DNA from: Tubiluchus corallicola
Taxonomy: Eukaryota; Priapulida; Priapulimorpha; Priapulimorphida; Tubiluchidae
NCBI GenBank assembly: GCA_030141605.1
Contig: JAQGDQ010000008.1
Span: 570,501 to 634,500, forward strand
Direction: 5' to 3'
Length of the DNA stretch: 64,000 nt
The position numbers and the translations under genes were made by a program. Shown here in pieces: positions 62,676-64,000 of the stretch (within the stretch, counting starts at the first letter, position 1; each line of letters begins with the position of its first letter). The notes beneath the pieces were generated by a model. The model was not told where the DNA came from, searched no databases, and was given only the letters and a program-made list of their open reading frames with translations.

Positions 62676-64000
62676 CTAACTTTCACCAAGTAATGTGATA
62701 ACGGAATGTAGTGGTTCCCCGGATAAGCTTGAGGTTTCCCCGTTTGAAAAAAGCACTAGCGGTGGAACAAATTTCTTCTTGGAGACCATTGTTGTCAGGC
62801 CCTGATAAGCACACATGAAGACATAAGCATTTCAAATTCAAGACAGCATTTCAGTGATTCAACAGTTAGCAGATTAAAAATTATCAAGGTACATTTCTAT
62901 GTAATGTATACAAAGTACAGTAAGCTCCTGCTTAAAAATTTGAGTAGCAGTGCTTTAGTGCTACATTTTCACACGTCTAAATTTTTGTGGACAAGATTTT
63001 TAATTCAAAAGAGCAAAGTTTAAATCTATATACCATGGTAAAAGTAATAATTATCTTTACAAACAAGTCATTTACAATCATTCAAGGTAAGTTTGGGCAA
63101 AGTACTGGGCAAACAATGTGGTTTAATGTCGTACCTCTCCTGCATAAGAGACAAGGGGTGAAATCTCACAACTAATTGCCTTGCTCTTTTGTCCCGGCCT
63201 ACAGTTAAAAAAAAAGACAAAATCTTGCAATTTTTCTGTTTAATCGAAGTCTCCAGCAAATGACATCTGTATGAAAATATCTTCAACAACCGGGCAAAAT
63301 AATGTACGACAAACTACAGTACATGCTTTGTAACTGCGTTACATCAAGAAACCAATCAGAAAATGTGTTTTCTGTAAATCATTTTTAGTGCATTACCTTG
63401 CAGAGAGTCAAAGGCCAGAACTGACTGTAAATTCTCCTTGTTACAGTGCATCTAATCTAATAAATGCCCTTGTATTTGAAACTTCACTACAGCATAATAA
63501 TTCAACTTATACGCAGCATGGCAAGTCATTTTTCTTAGTAAACACCCATGTGTCTTTATTACGCTTTATCAAGTTATGTTACTTTCTTCTATATCCAAAT
63601 ATTTATGTTTTCTGCACAGGTGGCAGCAGGATTTCTTGTAAGTTTGTTGCATTAAGTCAAATTTACAATCTTGTAAGTCAAACACTGATATTAGAACCTT
63701 GTCTAATGCCTACAATAGTGATCAAGCCTATTTAATACTGAAATGGAAAAATGTATGAAATGGTACATTTCATTTACTTATACACAAGGTACAATACCAC
63801 CCTGCACTGAGTCGACGTGAGCATGAACAACTGCCAGTAGGAGAGCCTTTAATGAAGCAAAAAATGGTAAAAAAAACTGAGTACCTTTTACTGGAAGAGA
63901 CAGTGTTACCATCTTCAGTTACAAACTGTCCACCGGCCTCTTGAATGTATCGAGCATGAAGTGAGCACAAGTCCTCCCTGGAAGTGGTGGGCGTGTCTTT
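62676..64000 (-). CDS. UAP1: UDP-N-acetylhexosamine pyrophosphorylase (UAP1), last three exons, 5'-partial
   Basis: Cytosolic enzyme that makes UDP-GlcNAc/UDP-GalNAc from UTP and the hexosamine-1-phosphate, feeding glycan and chitin synthesis. Exons on the minus strand are 63885-64000 (runs off the window edge), 63135-63198 and 62676-62801, joining in phase to about 101 residues. The first has LHARYIQEAGGQFVTEDG, like the 'YV-AGG-F-DE-G' C-terminal segment of the family. The middle exon carries the diagnostic CEISPLVSYAGE, continued by GL in the last exon. The C-terminal tail of about 40 residues (FVPPLVLFSNGE, then stop) is as expected for the family's small C-terminal domain. The nucleotide-binding and catalytic parts lie outside the window. 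Identification rests mainly on the CEISPLVSYAGEGL block. Confidence 0.88.

Overview
The window is AT-rich animal (metazoan) genomic DNA. It contains long intron-split genes with standard GT-AG introns, AATAAA polyadenylation signals, degenerate LINE, Ty3/Gypsy, hAT and pogo-like transposon remnants, and SINE-like dispersed repeats. The repeat types fit an invertebrate, probably marine, but nothing visible fixes the phylum. There are no bacterial, organellar, rRNA, tRNA or CRISPR features.

Six protein genes can be read. They are OCIAD1 (+ strand, C-terminal five exons, 1207-7598); an SLC6 Na+/Cl--dependent amino-acid-type transporter (- strand, 13 coding exons, 663 aa, 9870-24601); POLE2, the second subunit of DNA polymerase epsilon (- strand, 14 exons, 526 aa, 35973-48994); RNMT, the mRNA cap guanine-N7 methyltransferase (+ strand, one uninterrupted 360-codon ORF, 59006-60088); TMEM70, a mitochondrial ATP synthase assembly factor (+ strand, one ORF, 61154-61828); and UAP1, UDP-N-acetylhexosamine pyrophosphorylase (- strand, last three exons, 62676 to the window edge). 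Exon joins were made by hand from splice sites and reading phase. All joins inside SLC6 and POLE2 keep frame. These are unrelated housekeeping or transport genes with no shared pathway. OCIAD1/SLC6 and TMEM70/UAP1 are convergent pairs.

Intergenic DNA (24.6-36.0 kb and 49.0-59.0 kb) and introns hold the repeats. A LINE remnant lies at 27.0-29.2 kb, with a nearly identical 5'-truncated 434-bp copy of its 3' end at 32.4 kb flanked by 38-bp target-site duplications. A CR1-like LINE lies at 54.2-55.3 kb, with a LINE fragment in the opposite orientation at 53.3-53.6 kb. A 960-bp internally deleted hAT element with 12-bp terminal inverted repeats lies at 52.2-53.2 kb. A TA-flanked pogo/Tigger-like element in the last OCIAD1 intron contains a Gypsy gag fragment. 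A 25-bp minisatellite with a three-unit higher-order pattern sits in a POLE2 intron.

The most unusual observation is a dispersed SINE-like family, with about ten pieces on both strands. Its body contains a block resembling the internal promoter region of 5S rRNA, and its tail carries a recurring core (consensus TTGAGTGCTGGATTCTGG). One locus has its tail amplified into five 93-bp in-frame tandem copies. Another forms a near-perfect 114-bp hairpin in a POLE2 intron.
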